A program made the translations under genes and the position numbers. 64,000 nt of DNA from Collinsella sp. (GTDB lineage: Bacteria > Actinomycetota > Coriobacteriia > Coriobacteriales > Coriobacteriaceae): assembly GCA_019414245.1 (NCBI GenBank), contig DXMK01000010.1, forward strand, positions 29,230 through 93,229. Direction: 5' to 3'. Every line of letters begins with the position of its first letter. The first letter of the stretch is position 1. Below the pieces are notes generated by a model. That model ran no database searches. It saw only the letters and a program-made list of their open reading frames with translations, and was not told the origin of the DNA. Shown here one piece after another: positions 1-7,252 of this stretch.

Positions 1-26
1 TCGGTACCGAAGATGTTCTGGGGCAT
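1..26 (-). CDS. glmM: Phosphoglucosamine mutase, first codons only
   Basis: An ATG at position 26 on the minus strand opens MPQNIFGT and then leaves the window. A strong Shine-Dalgarno (GGGAAGGAG) sits just upstream. The I/YFGTDG start is the typical N-terminus of GlmM, which converts glucosamine-6-phosphate to glucosamine-1-phosphate for peptidoglycan synthesis. glmM commonly follows rplM-rpsI in Gram-positive genomes, so context agrees. Only eight residues are visible, so the name rests on this motif plus gene order. Confidence 0.65.
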
Positions 27-83
27 AGGATCGCTCCTTCCCTAGCAGGCGATATGCAATCGCCCACCCTAGTCGAAAAAGAA

Positions 84-119
84 AAGCGGGACCCGCCGAG
101 GAATCGGCAGGCCCCGCTT
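84..119 (-). terminator. Terminator after rpsI
   Basis: Interrupted hairpin: AAGCGGG pairs with CCCGCTT and an inner GCCGA pairs with TCGGC. On the minus strand it is followed by a T-rich run. It lies between rpsI and glmM and would end or attenuate the ribosomal-protein transcript. Confidence 0.7.
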
Positions 120-149
120 GTACATTGTATCTCGAAAGGAGATAAAACC

Positions 150-545
<396 letters not shown>

Positions 546-547
546 CT

Positions 548-991
548 TTAAGCCTCCAGCTCAATCTTCGTGGGGTTCTGGGCAGCATGCGGATGCTCGG
601 CACCAGCGTAGACCTTAAGCTTGGTCATCTGGGCACGGCCGAGGGTGGTCTTGGGCAGCATGCCGCGAACGGCGCGCTCGATGACCTTCTCCGGGTGCTT
701 CTCCATAGCCTGGCGGAAGCTCTCAGCCTTGAGGCCGCCGTTGTAGCCGCTGTGGCGATAATAGGTCTTCGTGTCGGCCTTGTTACCGGTAAGCTGGACC
801 TTATCGGCGTTGATGACGACAACGAAGTCGCCGCAGTCGCTGTTGGGCGTGAACTGGGGCTTGTTCTTACCGCGCAGGATCATTGCGATCTGGGTGGCAA
901 GACGGCCCAGGACAGCACCATCGGCGTCGACGAGAACCCAGTTGCGCTGGACCTCGCCCTGCTTGGCGTAGTGAGTCGATTTCGAAATCAC
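548..991 (-). CDS. rplM: 50S ribosomal protein L13
   Basis: The 147-residue product matches L13 throughout, with the WVLVDADGAVLGRLATQIA start, the NPDCGDFVVV-like segment (here NSDCGDFVVV) and the MLPKTTLGRAQM motif. It begins with GTG at 991, preceded by GGAGGAG. It is the first gene of the rplM-rpsI operon. A promoter at 1058-1085 and a leader hairpin lie directly upstream. Confidence 0.97.
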   Translation of the reverse strand: MISKSTHYAKQGEVQRNWVLVDADGAVLGRLATQIAMILRGKNKPQFTPNSDCGDFVVVINADKVQLTGNKADTKTYYRHSGYNGGLKAESFRQAMEKHPEKVIERAVRGMLPKTTLGRAQMTKLKVYAGAEHPHAAQNPTKIELEA

Positions 992-1019
992 TTAGACTCC
1001 TCCATGTACAGTACGTGTT

Positions 1020-1085
1020 GTTACAGAGATTCACGGGGCTCTGCAAGTAACCCGTCCATATTACCCCGCTCGCCGTACGAGTCAA
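1020..1085 (-). promoter_or_regulatory. rplM promoter and leader hairpin
   Basis: On the minus strand, TTGACT (1080-1085) and TAATAT (1058-1063) are separated by 16 bp, a good housekeeping promoter. The leader contains a stem (1020-1051) in which GTTAC plus CAGAG pairs with CTCTG plus GTAAC. L13 leaders are known autoregulatory sites in other bacteria. That this hairpin does the same is inference. Confidence 0.6.
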
Positions 1086-1148
1086 CAGGTATTTTGGCTC
1101 CGACCAGAGTTTCTGCACATGTCATCCACGAGCCGTGACGTTGCAGCG

Positions 1149-2027
1149 CTAGCGCTCAACAAACTCCTGGATCTCCGCGAGCAAACGCTTTGCCTCCTGG
1201 CGACCCTGAATATACAGGTCCAAAAGCTTTGCCGGATCGTGCTCGACATGGCCGACCTCGACCGGCTTTTGCGGAGCGACGACCAACGCACGGCCCTCGC
1301 GCTCATACTTCCACAGGTGCATGCGCTGTATGTTGTAGCGGTCGTGGCGCGTCTCGATAGCCTCGAGCAGATAGGGGTAGTCGGCATAACGCGCACGCGC
1401 GGCCGGCAAAAACTCGTAGGGCTTTTTCTCATACGAACGGTCCTGCGTGACGATGACGACCGCACGGTCGAAGCCCGCCTCCTCGAGCACATGCTCGATA
1501 GGAACCGAATCGGCCACGCCGCCGTCGACGTATTTGTGCCCGTCAATCTCGACCGGCGGCGTCACCAGCGGCAACGAGGTCGATGCGCGCACGGCGTCGA
1601 GGTCAAGTACGGCGCTTTTGACCGGCAGGTACGCGGCGGTTCCAAAGAGCATGTCCGTCGCGACGGCGTACATCTCGATGGTGCTCGCGTCGAACGTCTC
1701 GTTGTCAAAGGGATCCAGGCGGTCCTGGACATCGTTGAAGATAAAGTCGTAACCCACAATGGAGCCCGTGGACGCAAACGATGCGGCACCCATGAAGCGG
1801 TTGTCGTTGCAGAAAGCCAGGTTGATGCGGTTGGCACGACCGATCTGGTGCGACTTGTAGTTCACGCCGTTGAGGGCGCCGGCCGATACGCCGTAGACAG
1901 CCGGAATCTCGACGCCGGCCTCCATGAGGACGTCAAGCACGCCCGCGGTAAACTGCCCGCGAAAACTACCGCCCTCCAAAACGAGCGCGACTTTGCCAGC
2001 GTTCTTTGCCTTATCTTCTGCAGTCAT
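1149..2027 (-). CDS. Patatin-like phospholipase family protein
   Basis: A 292-residue acyl hydrolase of the bacterial patatin/RssA-like group. Near the N-terminus is the glycine-rich oxyanion segment LEGGSFRG, then the nucleophile elbow GVSAG with Ser48, then the DGG motif whose Asp168 completes the Ser-Asp dyad. No signal peptide or membrane segment, so it should be cytosolic and act on membrane phospholipids or related esters. The ATG at 2027 follows AGGAGGTCAAC. It is a single-gene unit with no obvious partner. The substrate cannot be read from the sequence. Confidence 0.9.
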   Translation of the reverse strand: MTAEDKAKNAGKVALVLEGGSFRGQFTAGVLDVLMEAGVEIPAVYGVSAGALNGVNYKSHQIGRANRINLAFCNDNRFMGAASFASTGSIVGYDFIFNDVQDRLDPFDNETFDASTIEMYAVATDMLFGTAAYLPVKSAVLDLDAVRASTSLPLVTPPVEIDGHKYVDGGVADSVPIEHVLEEAGFDRAVVIVTQDRSYEKKPYEFLPAARARYADYPYLLEAIETRHDRYNIQRMHLWKYEREGRALVVAPQKPVEVGHVEHDPAKLLDLYIQGRQEAKRLLAEIQEFVER

Positions 2028-2113
2028 GTTGACCTCCTGCTGTTTCGTTTTGGCTTTCTTCTACCCAGTTTTGAGATGGCGAGCGCATGGGTTTTTTGAG
2101 GCGGCAGGTGAAG

Positions 2114-2345
2114 CGGAAAGTGTATCCCAGTTTGAGGCGAGATTCCGGGATGCGCTTTCCGCTTGGACCGCCGTTGGGAAAGCGTGTCCCGTTCTGAGCG
2201 CAGATTCCGGGATGAACTTTCCGCTAGCCATTCATTTGGAAATTGCATCCCATTCCGAATGAGGATTCCGGGATGCGCTTTCCGCTTGAAACGTCATCCG
2301 GAAACCGCATCCCAGTCTGAGTCGGAATTCTGGGATGGATTTTCC
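2114..2345. repeat. Array of four ~62-bp palindromic units
   Basis: Four imperfect copies (2114-2160, 2177-2222, 2238-2283, 2300-2345) each run GGAAA..GCATCCC, a variable centre, then GGGATG..TTTCC, so each can fold back on itself. Unlike 13-16 bp spacers separate them. A fifth copy stands alone at 56294-56340. The arrangement resembles REP/BIME-type intergenic repeats. The units lie upstream of the patatin gene and downstream of ssrA. Confidence 0.8.
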
Positions 2346-2537
2346 GCCTTGGGCGACGTTGATGCGGGGCATGGCAGGCTGCAGTCCGATCGGCATCGCA
2401 TCTGCATAGGGTTGAAGCTTTGCGCGGAGAATCCGCGTATTTGCTTCGCAAATACGCACCGGCTTCGGCCGCCTGCCGGCGTCCTCGCCCGCTCGCTACA
2501 AACGCTCCGCGTTTGTTTAACGCTCGCGCCCTGCACA

Positions 2538-2554
2538 GAGTTCGATTCTCCGCG
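2538..2554 (+). repeat. Inverted copy of the tmRNA T-arm
   Basis: GAGTTCGATTCTCCGCG here is an exact 17-bp inverted copy of 2621-2637, the 3' acceptor/T-arm part of tmRNA. A shorter direct copy (GCGCGGAGAATC) lies at 2422-2433. Between them are several small hairpins. tmRNA 3' ends are common integration targets, so these may be scars of past integration. No integrase is present here. Confidence 0.5.
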
Positions 2555-2573
2555 GTACGGGCTAGAAATGAAA

Positions 2574-2603
2574 AGGCAGGTAGATACGAATATCTACCTG
2601 CCT
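2574..2603 (-). terminator. ssrA terminator
   Basis: A perfect 12-bp stem (AGGCAGGTAGAT / ATCTACCTGCCT) with a 6-base loop, followed on the minus strand by TTTT. It starts 8 bases beyond the tmRNA CCA end. Confidence 0.85.
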
Positions 2604-2611
2604 GTAACTAT

Positions 2612-2975
2612 TGGTGGAGGCGCGGAGAATCGAACTCCGGTCCACGAAAGCCCCCTGATTGGCATCTCCAAGCTCAGTCGCTGGTTTAGTCTCGGACGCT
2701 TTGCGCGCAGCGACACGCTCGCGGCATCCCAACCGGTTCGGTCTTAGCCCGCGCCATACCGATTACGTGCGCAGGAGCATTCCCCTAACATGACGTCGCG
2801 CCGGTGTCGGGGAAATCACCGGGTTGACGCGCCGCTATAAATTAAGCAGCGAGAGCCATAGGCTCAAAAGAAGAGTTGTTGTCAATTCAATTTGACGGTA
2901 CCCCTGTTTAACGAGGCGAGGAGACCTCGGCTTGCTTCCTCTCTCAGAGCTATCGTGTCGAAACCAGTCGCCCCC
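2612..2975 (-). ncRNA. ssrA: Transfer-messenger RNA (tmRNA)
   Basis: The 5' end reads GGGGGCGACTGGTTTCGACA and the 3' end is a T-arm with GGTTCGAxTC-type sequence running into GCCTCCACCA. The two ends pair as a 7-bp acceptor stem (GGGGGCG with CGCCTCC, one G-U). The internal reading frame at 2842-2883 encodes DNNSSFEPMALAA followed by TAA. That is a proteolysis tag with the usual hydrophobic ALAA end recognised by ClpXP. tmRNA with SmpB rescues stalled ribosomes and tags the unfinished protein. The exact resume codon (GAC at 2881-2883 or the ATT before it) is not certain. Confidence 0.95.
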
Positions 2976-3214
2976 GGATGTCGGGAAAGTCTGGATGGTA
3001 TCGGGCCTGCAAACACCCGATAACCGTCGACTTTTCAAGGAACACGCGGGGTGAACCCCGCTCGTGGATAGCTATCTTACCACGTTCTAAAGGCAGACAG
3101 CTGTTCTATGCACGAGCTGTGAAGACCCCAATGTGCGCCGCACTTCGCACTTTTGTTACCGAACGCGTCACGTATATTTTCGCCAAGCAAAATTGACCCG
3201 TCGAAAGGACCGTT

Positions 3215-3649
3215 ATGGATACCAAGCAGCAGCTCGTCAATGCCCTCGCAGGCCTGGGCTCAACCATTACCGAAGCTATGGATGTCATCGAGGGCTTTGT
3301 CCCCTGCGGACATCCCGCCCTCACGGTATCGAACGCACTCGTCGCGCTGGACGTTGACGATGATGCAGCTCTCGCCCAGCAGCTTGAGACCGTCGAGGGC
3401 TTTATCGACCACGTGAGTGAGAACCGCGGCGTGGCCGCCTACCACGGCATCGAGGTCGAGCTCGCGGGTCCCAAGGCCGATCTGCTCGCAGCAATCCGCG
3501 AGGTAGGCGCCCTTATGCAGACCGCAGGCGTCAAGAACACCCAGGTCAACGAGTGGGTCTACCGCAGCTTAGCCGCGCTCGACAGCTCCGAAGAAAAGGC
3601 AGCCGAGCAGCTCGCAGAAAGTCCCGCCATTAAGGCCGAGCTTTTGTAA
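3215..3649 (+). CDS. Conserved hypothetical protein, helical
   Basis: A 144-residue acidic protein preceded by a good Shine-Dalgarno (GAAAGGACC). No signal peptide or membrane segment. Predicted mostly helical, with a single Cys in VPCGHPA. I do not recognise the family. It stands alone between tmRNA and a toxin-antitoxin pair, transcribed opposite to both neighbours. Codon use is like the surrounding genes, so it is probably a real cytosolic protein. Confidence 0.75.
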   Translation: MDTKQQLVNALAGLGSTITEAMDVIEGFVPCGHPALTVSNALVALDVDDDAALAQQLETVEGFIDHVSENRGVAAYHGIEVELAGPKADLLAAIREVGALMQTAGVKNTQVNEWVYRSLAALDSSEEKAAEQLAESPAIKAELL

Positions 3650-3708
3650 ATAGCAGGCGCGGGCCCCTTTGGCGCATCGTCGTCCAAGAGGCCCGCAAGC
3701 AGTTCGCG

Positions 3709-4224
3709 TCAACCGATAGCCGCGCCGCCGCGTTCGGCCAAGGCCAAAATCGGCATCATTTGGCGCGGGGTCTTTGCTGCAAGATCGGCATGTTCGAGCA
3801 GTTTGCGATCGTTGGTCACCAAGTAATCGACCTGCGCGCGCTTGCACGCGGCGAGCACCAAGTTGTCTTCGTAATCGCGATGGAGCGCTAAGTATTTGTC
3901 GGCCAGCCAAAGGTCCGACGCATCTGCGCCCACGGCCGTGGCGTTTTCGGTCATGTTCCGAACAAACGCCAGCGCCGCATCGCCAATCGCGCGGGCAGAA
4001 GCCTCGCCGAGCGCTCCCCCGCTGGCAAGAACGCTGCGCTTCAGTTCGTGCTGTACAACATACAGTACGTCCTTGGCGATATGCACCGGAAAGAACAGCA
4101 ATGCCCCCGCCTCCGTCGCCTGCCCAATAAACGCGCGTGCGGCAAGCGACTCGGCATGGTCGGCGCAAAACGAATCAACCCATACGTTGGCATCCACCAT
4201 TATTTTGAGGGGAGCCCCGCTCAC
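3709..4224 (-). CDS. PIN-domain ribonuclease toxin
   Basis: A 171-residue PIN-fold protein. The first catalytic Asp lies in IMVDANVWVDSF near the N-terminus, and later acidic residues lie in DLWLADKYLALHRDYEDNLVLAACK and LVTNDRKLL, matching PIN metal-binding positions. The start is a GTG at 4224 that overlaps the TGA of the upstream antitoxin, with AGGGG about 8 bases before it, so the two are translationally coupled. PIN toxins cleave RNA when freed from their antitoxin. The RNA target is unknown. Confidence 0.85.
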   Translation of the reverse strand: MSGAPLKIMVDANVWVDSFCADHAESLAARAFIGQATEAGALLFFPVHIAKDVLYVVQHELKRSVLASGGALGEASARAIGDAALAFVRNMTENATAVGADASDLWLADKYLALHRDYEDNLVLAACKRAQVDYLVTNDRKLLEHADLAAKTPRQMMPILALAERGGAAIG

Positions 4225-4574
4225 AGGATCATCCCCTTTTGGCGATAGTGCTCGTCCATGGCTTCGGAATAGATTGTTTCCCAACCGCGATCGTCGGATA
4301 CGGGCGACGTAGCGATGCCCAGGTCCGCGTAAAGCTGATCTACCGCCGCCCATGATGCGGCGAACGGAGTATCGGGCGCGACGGTCTGCCGCCGGTCGTC
4401 GACGGCCGCAAGCACTTCCTCGCACTGCCCGCCACCCTGCGCGACCTTGGCCACCACCTTTTTGATGAGCTCGGGCAGTGACCCGCCCGAAAGCCGCAGC
4501 GCTTCCTCGGCACGGTTCTTGACCTGGCGATCTACGCGAACGTTCACCTGCGCCATGCCGCTAACAGCACCCAC
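4221..4574 (-). CDS. RelB/DinJ-like ribbon-helix-helix antitoxin
   Basis: The N-terminal part MAQVNVRVDRQVKNRAEEALRLSG is the strand-helix-helix DNA-binding unit of RelB/DinJ antitoxins. The C-terminal half is less conserved and would wrap the PIN partner. I place the start at GTG 4574, which has AAGGGAG 10 bases upstream; ATG 4556 is the alternative and begins exactly at the conserved domain. Longer extensions run into the promoter. Such antitoxins usually repress their own operon, in line with the repeated GCTAGC boxes directly upstream. Confidence 0.8.
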   Translation of the reverse strand: MGAVSGMAQVNVRVDRQVKNRAEEALRLSGGSLPELIKKVVAKVAQGGGQCEEVLAAVDDRRQTVAPDTPFAASWAAVDQLYADLGIATSPVSDDRGWETIYSEAMDEHYRQKGMIL

Positions 4575-4596
4575 GTCGATCCCGCTCCCTTCAATT

Positions 4597-4643
4597 GCTA
4601 GCCTTGCTAGCAACACTATATAGAGAAGCTAGCACATGGTCAA
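4597..4643 (-). promoter_or_regulatory. Antitoxin-toxin promoter with GCTAGC operator boxes
   Basis: TTGACC (4638-4643) and TATAGT (4615-4620) are exactly 17 bp apart on the minus strand. Three copies of the palindrome GCTAGC lie at 4597-4602, 4606-4611 and 4628-4633, inside the spacer and over the start site. This is what an autoregulated ribbon-helix-helix operator looks like; binding itself is inferred. Confidence 0.75.
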
Positions 4644-4651
4644 ACGCAAAA

Positions 4652-4693
4652 GGCCTGCGCCCAGACGACACCGATGCCGTCTGGGCGCAGGCC
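4652..4693 (-). terminator. Terminator of the metal ATPase operon
   Basis: Perfect 16-bp stem (GGCCTGCGCCCAGACG and its complement) with a 10-base loop, followed by TTTTGC on the minus strand. It sits between the ATPase stop and the toxin-antitoxin promoter. Confidence 0.85.
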
Positions 4694-4717
4694 AGATAAC
4701 GTGGGCGAACACGTCTG

Positions 4718-6793
4718 CTAACGCAGGTAAGCCTTCGCGTTGCTCAGACTGTAGGCAATCGTCGAGCCGTTGTGCAGCAGCGACGACGCCTGCGGGGTAA
4801 TCGCGCCGGTAATGCCCAATGCCAACAGAGCCGAGTTAGTGAGCATCACCTTAGAGTAGGAGCTCGTCAGACGATCAATGAGGCCCTGGCTCATGCGGCG
4901 CAAACGCACGATCGCGGCCAGATCCGTGTCGGTCAGGATGATATCGGCGACCTCCTTGGCGATGTCGCTTCCGCCACCCATTGCCAGCCCCACGTCGGCC
5001 AAACCGAGTGCCGGCGAATCGTTGACGCCGTCGCCCACCATGGCAACGTGGCGCCCCTCACCCTTAATGCGCTCCACATAGGCGTACTTGTCCTCGGGCA
5101 GCAGCTCGGCCTTAAACTCGTCGACACCTGCCTCGCGAGCAATGCGCTCGGCCGTGCGCTCGGAGTCGCCCGTGAGCATGACGACATGCTTGACGCCCAG
5201 CGCATGCAGGTCGGCGATGGCCTCACGGACCCCGGGCTTGAGCGGATCCTCGATGCCGAGCACGCCGACGACCTTGCCGTCGACCGCCAGATACAGCGGC
5301 GACAGGCCTTGCATCTGGAGCTCGATTTGCTCCTTGATGTCGGACTCGAGCTGCGCACCCTCGTCCTCAAATACAAAGTGCGCCGAACCGATAATGGCGC
5401 GACGCCCCTCGATGGACGAAGCGATGCCGTGCGCCACGATGTACTCGACCGCGGCATGGCGCTCGCGGTGCTCGAGCCCGCGCTCGAGGGCGGCGTTGAC
5501 CACGGCACGCGCCACCGGATGCGGGAAATGCTCCTCCAAGCAAGCGGAAAGGCGCAGGACCTCGTCCTTGCTCCAGCCATCTGTCGTCAGCACGCAAGCC
5601 AGGCGCGGCTGCGCCTCGGTAAGCGTGCCGGTCTTATCAAACACGATGGTGTCAGCCTTGGCAAACGACTCAAAGTACTTCGCGCCCTTGACCATGACGC
5701 CCATCTTGGCAGCATCGCTCATGGCGGTCATGACGGCGACGGAGCCCGTGAGCTTGAGCGCGCACGAGTAGTCGACCATCAGCGCCGCCGAGGTCTTGAT
5801 AAGGCTGCGGGTGGTAAGCGCAACCAGGCCCGCGAGCAGGAAGTTCCACGGGACGATCTTGTTGGCGAGGTCCTCCATGTGCGACTGGCCCTCGGACTTA
5901 AGCGAGTCGGCCGTCTGCACGAGCGAGACGATCGAGCGCAGTTTGGTTTGCGCCGTATTGGCGCGCACGCGCACCAAGATGCTGCCGTCTTCCACGACGG
6001 TGCCGGCGAACACGTCATCGCCCACGCTGCGCTCAACGGCCAGCGGCTCGCCGGTCAGGGTCGCCTGGTTGACCATGGCGCTCCCCTGTTCGACCACGCC
6101 GTCAATGCAGATGGACATGCCGGTGCGCACGGCGACCAAATCGCCGGGCCCGAGCTCGGTAGAGGCAACGCTTACCTCGGTGTCGCCGACGACCTTTTGC
6201 GCCTTGTCGGGCACATCGAGCAGCGAGTTGATGAGCTCGTTTTCGCTCATGGCGCGGGTGTAGTCCTCGAGCAGCTCGCCCACGTTGAGCAGGAACATCG
6301 TCTGGCCCGCGGTGTCGACATCACGTTTGACGAACGAAATGCCGATGGCCGAAGCGTCGAGCACAGGAACGGTCAGGCGCGGCTGCGCCAGCTCATGAAG
6401 GGCAGCGCGCAAAAATGCCATGTAACCGGCCACGACAAACACCGCACGCAGAGGCGTCGGCAAGAACCAGCGACGTGCGTAATGGGCACCGACGAGTGTC
6501 GCCAGGTCCATAACGAGTTTATGCTTGCGCGGCTCGAGTTGCATCACGTAGCCCGACTTGGCATCGGCGATAGCTTGAGCATCGAGCGCGCCCAAGGCGT
6601 CGAGCACGCTCGCGCGGCGCGGCTCGTCATATTCGAGCGCCATCTGGCCAATACGGCCATAAACGCGCACCTTGTGCACACCGTCGATATCGCCGCCAAG
6701 CTTAAGAAGTGCATCGAGATCGCTCTCTGGCACAGGACCCGCCAATTGAAGACGGGTCCTGCCGGGGATCTCGCTAATAATCGAGAATCTCAT
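4718..6793 (-). CDS. P1B-type heavy-metal-transporting ATPase with atypical metal motif
   Basis: A 691-residue membrane pump. An N-terminal HMA-like region (about 1-75) is followed by membrane helices, then the actuator motif TGEP (247-250), the phosphorylation site DKTGTLT (Asp386), the P1B-specific HP dipeptide in HFPHPVA, and the hinge motif GDGVNDSPAL. The membrane metal-binding motif is SCALK (Cys344) instead of the CPC of Cu/Zn/Cd pumps, so the metal cannot be assigned. The HMA-like region lacks CxxC. It follows a small membrane-anchored protein by 18 bases and probably forms one operon with it. Confidence 0.9.
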   Translation of the reverse strand: MRFSIISEIPGRTRLQLAGPVPESDLDALLKLGGDIDGVHKVRVYGRIGQMALEYDEPRRASVLDALGALDAQAIADAKSGYVMQLEPRKHKLVMDLATLVGAHYARRWFLPTPLRAVFVVAGYMAFLRAALHELAQPRLTVPVLDASAIGISFVKRDVDTAGQTMFLLNVGELLEDYTRAMSENELINSLLDVPDKAQKVVGDTEVSVASTELGPGDLVAVRTGMSICIDGVVEQGSAMVNQATLTGEPLAVERSVGDDVFAGTVVEDGSILVRVRANTAQTKLRSIVSLVQTADSLKSEGQSHMEDLANKIVPWNFLLAGLVALTTRSLIKTSAALMVDYSCALKLTGSVAVMTAMSDAAKMGVMVKGAKYFESFAKADTIVFDKTGTLTEAQPRLACVLTTDGWSKDEVLRLSACLEEHFPHPVARAVVNAALERGLEHRERHAAVEYIVAHGIASSIEGRRAIIGSAHFVFEDEGAQLESDIKEQIELQMQGLSPLYLAVDGKVVGVLGIEDPLKPGVREAIADLHALGVKHVVMLTGDSERTAERIAREAGVDEFKAELLPEDKYAYVERIKGEGRHVAMVGDGVNDSPALGLADVGLAMGGGSDIAKEVADIILTDTDLAAIVRLRRMSQGLIDRLTSSYSKVMLTNSALLALGITGAITPQASSLLHNGSTIAYSLSNAKAYLR

Positions 6794-6811
6794 AGTTTGT
6801 GCCTGGGAGCG

Positions 6812-7057
6812 TTACTCGGCTGCCTCGTCAGCAGCGGCCTCGCTCTGGGTGATGTAGGCAGCCTCGGCAACCATGTCGTCGACATTAGCCTTGGCCTGCT
6901 CAACCATGTCCTGGTAGCCGTTCTTGATGCGCATGCCGCACGCGATACCCTGCACGCAGGCATTCTTGACCGGAGCGCTGGTAAGCAGCTTGATGCCGGC
7001 CGTGCCAAGCAGAAAACCGCCACCGACAAGCAGGGTATTGAACGTCGACTTCTTCAT
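6812..7057 (-). CDS. Small membrane-anchored protein, DUF6110-like
   Basis: 81 residues starting at ATG 7057, with AGGGAG 7 bases upstream. One hydrophobic segment (FNTLLVGGGFLLGTAGIKLL) is followed by AxxxCVQGIACGMR and an acidic Ala/Glu-rich tail. Proteins of this size and shape sit beside P1B ATPases of the same atypical class in other gut bacteria; my DUF6110 assignment is from memory of that pattern. Two Cys residues could bind metal or act as an accessory to the pump, but this is inference. Confidence 0.7.
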   Translation of the reverse strand: MKKSTFNTLLVGGGFLLGTAGIKLLTSAPVKNACVQGIACGMRIKNGYQDMVEQAKANVDDMVAEAAYITQSEAAADEAAE

Positions 7058-7227
7058 GTTGCTTCTCCCTTTTGCCGCATTGGACGCGGCATGGTGCCTC
7101 AGCACCCGAGTAAACAAGTTTGCTCGAGCACACTTTTGAAATATCTCAATTTTATCTAACTATCTAGGTCAGCCATGGCTAACCTTTTGAAAATTAACGA
7201 TGCGGAGTAACCGATTGTCAATGTGAG

Positions 7228-7244
7228 AAAGGGACTGTCCCTTT
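7228..7244. repeat. Short GGGACTGTCCC palindrome
   Basis: AAAGGGACTGTCCCTTT is a near-complete dyad in the gap before the ABC operon end. A longer relative (GTGACAAAGGGACTGCCCC and its inverted end) occurs at 12013-12039. Likely part of a dispersed REP-like family. Confidence 0.55.
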
Positions 7245-7252
7245 GCCCCTTC

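Noticed and set aside
2440..2540. Run of small hairpins with CTTCG-type loops, considered as an RNA gene
   Set aside because: The hairpins are independent and very short, without a promoter or overall fold; more likely decayed repeats next to ssrA.
2163..2747. Open frame across the palindromic array and tmRNA end
   Set aside because: It reads through non-coding repeats and the tmRNA gene; no start signal or family.
4772..7159. Long open frame on the plus strand opposite the P1B ATPase gene
   Set aside because: It is antisense to a clear ATPase, has no recognisable domain, and reflects GC-rich codon bias. The same applies to long antisense frames over the pilins, gatB, ligA, aspS and larA.
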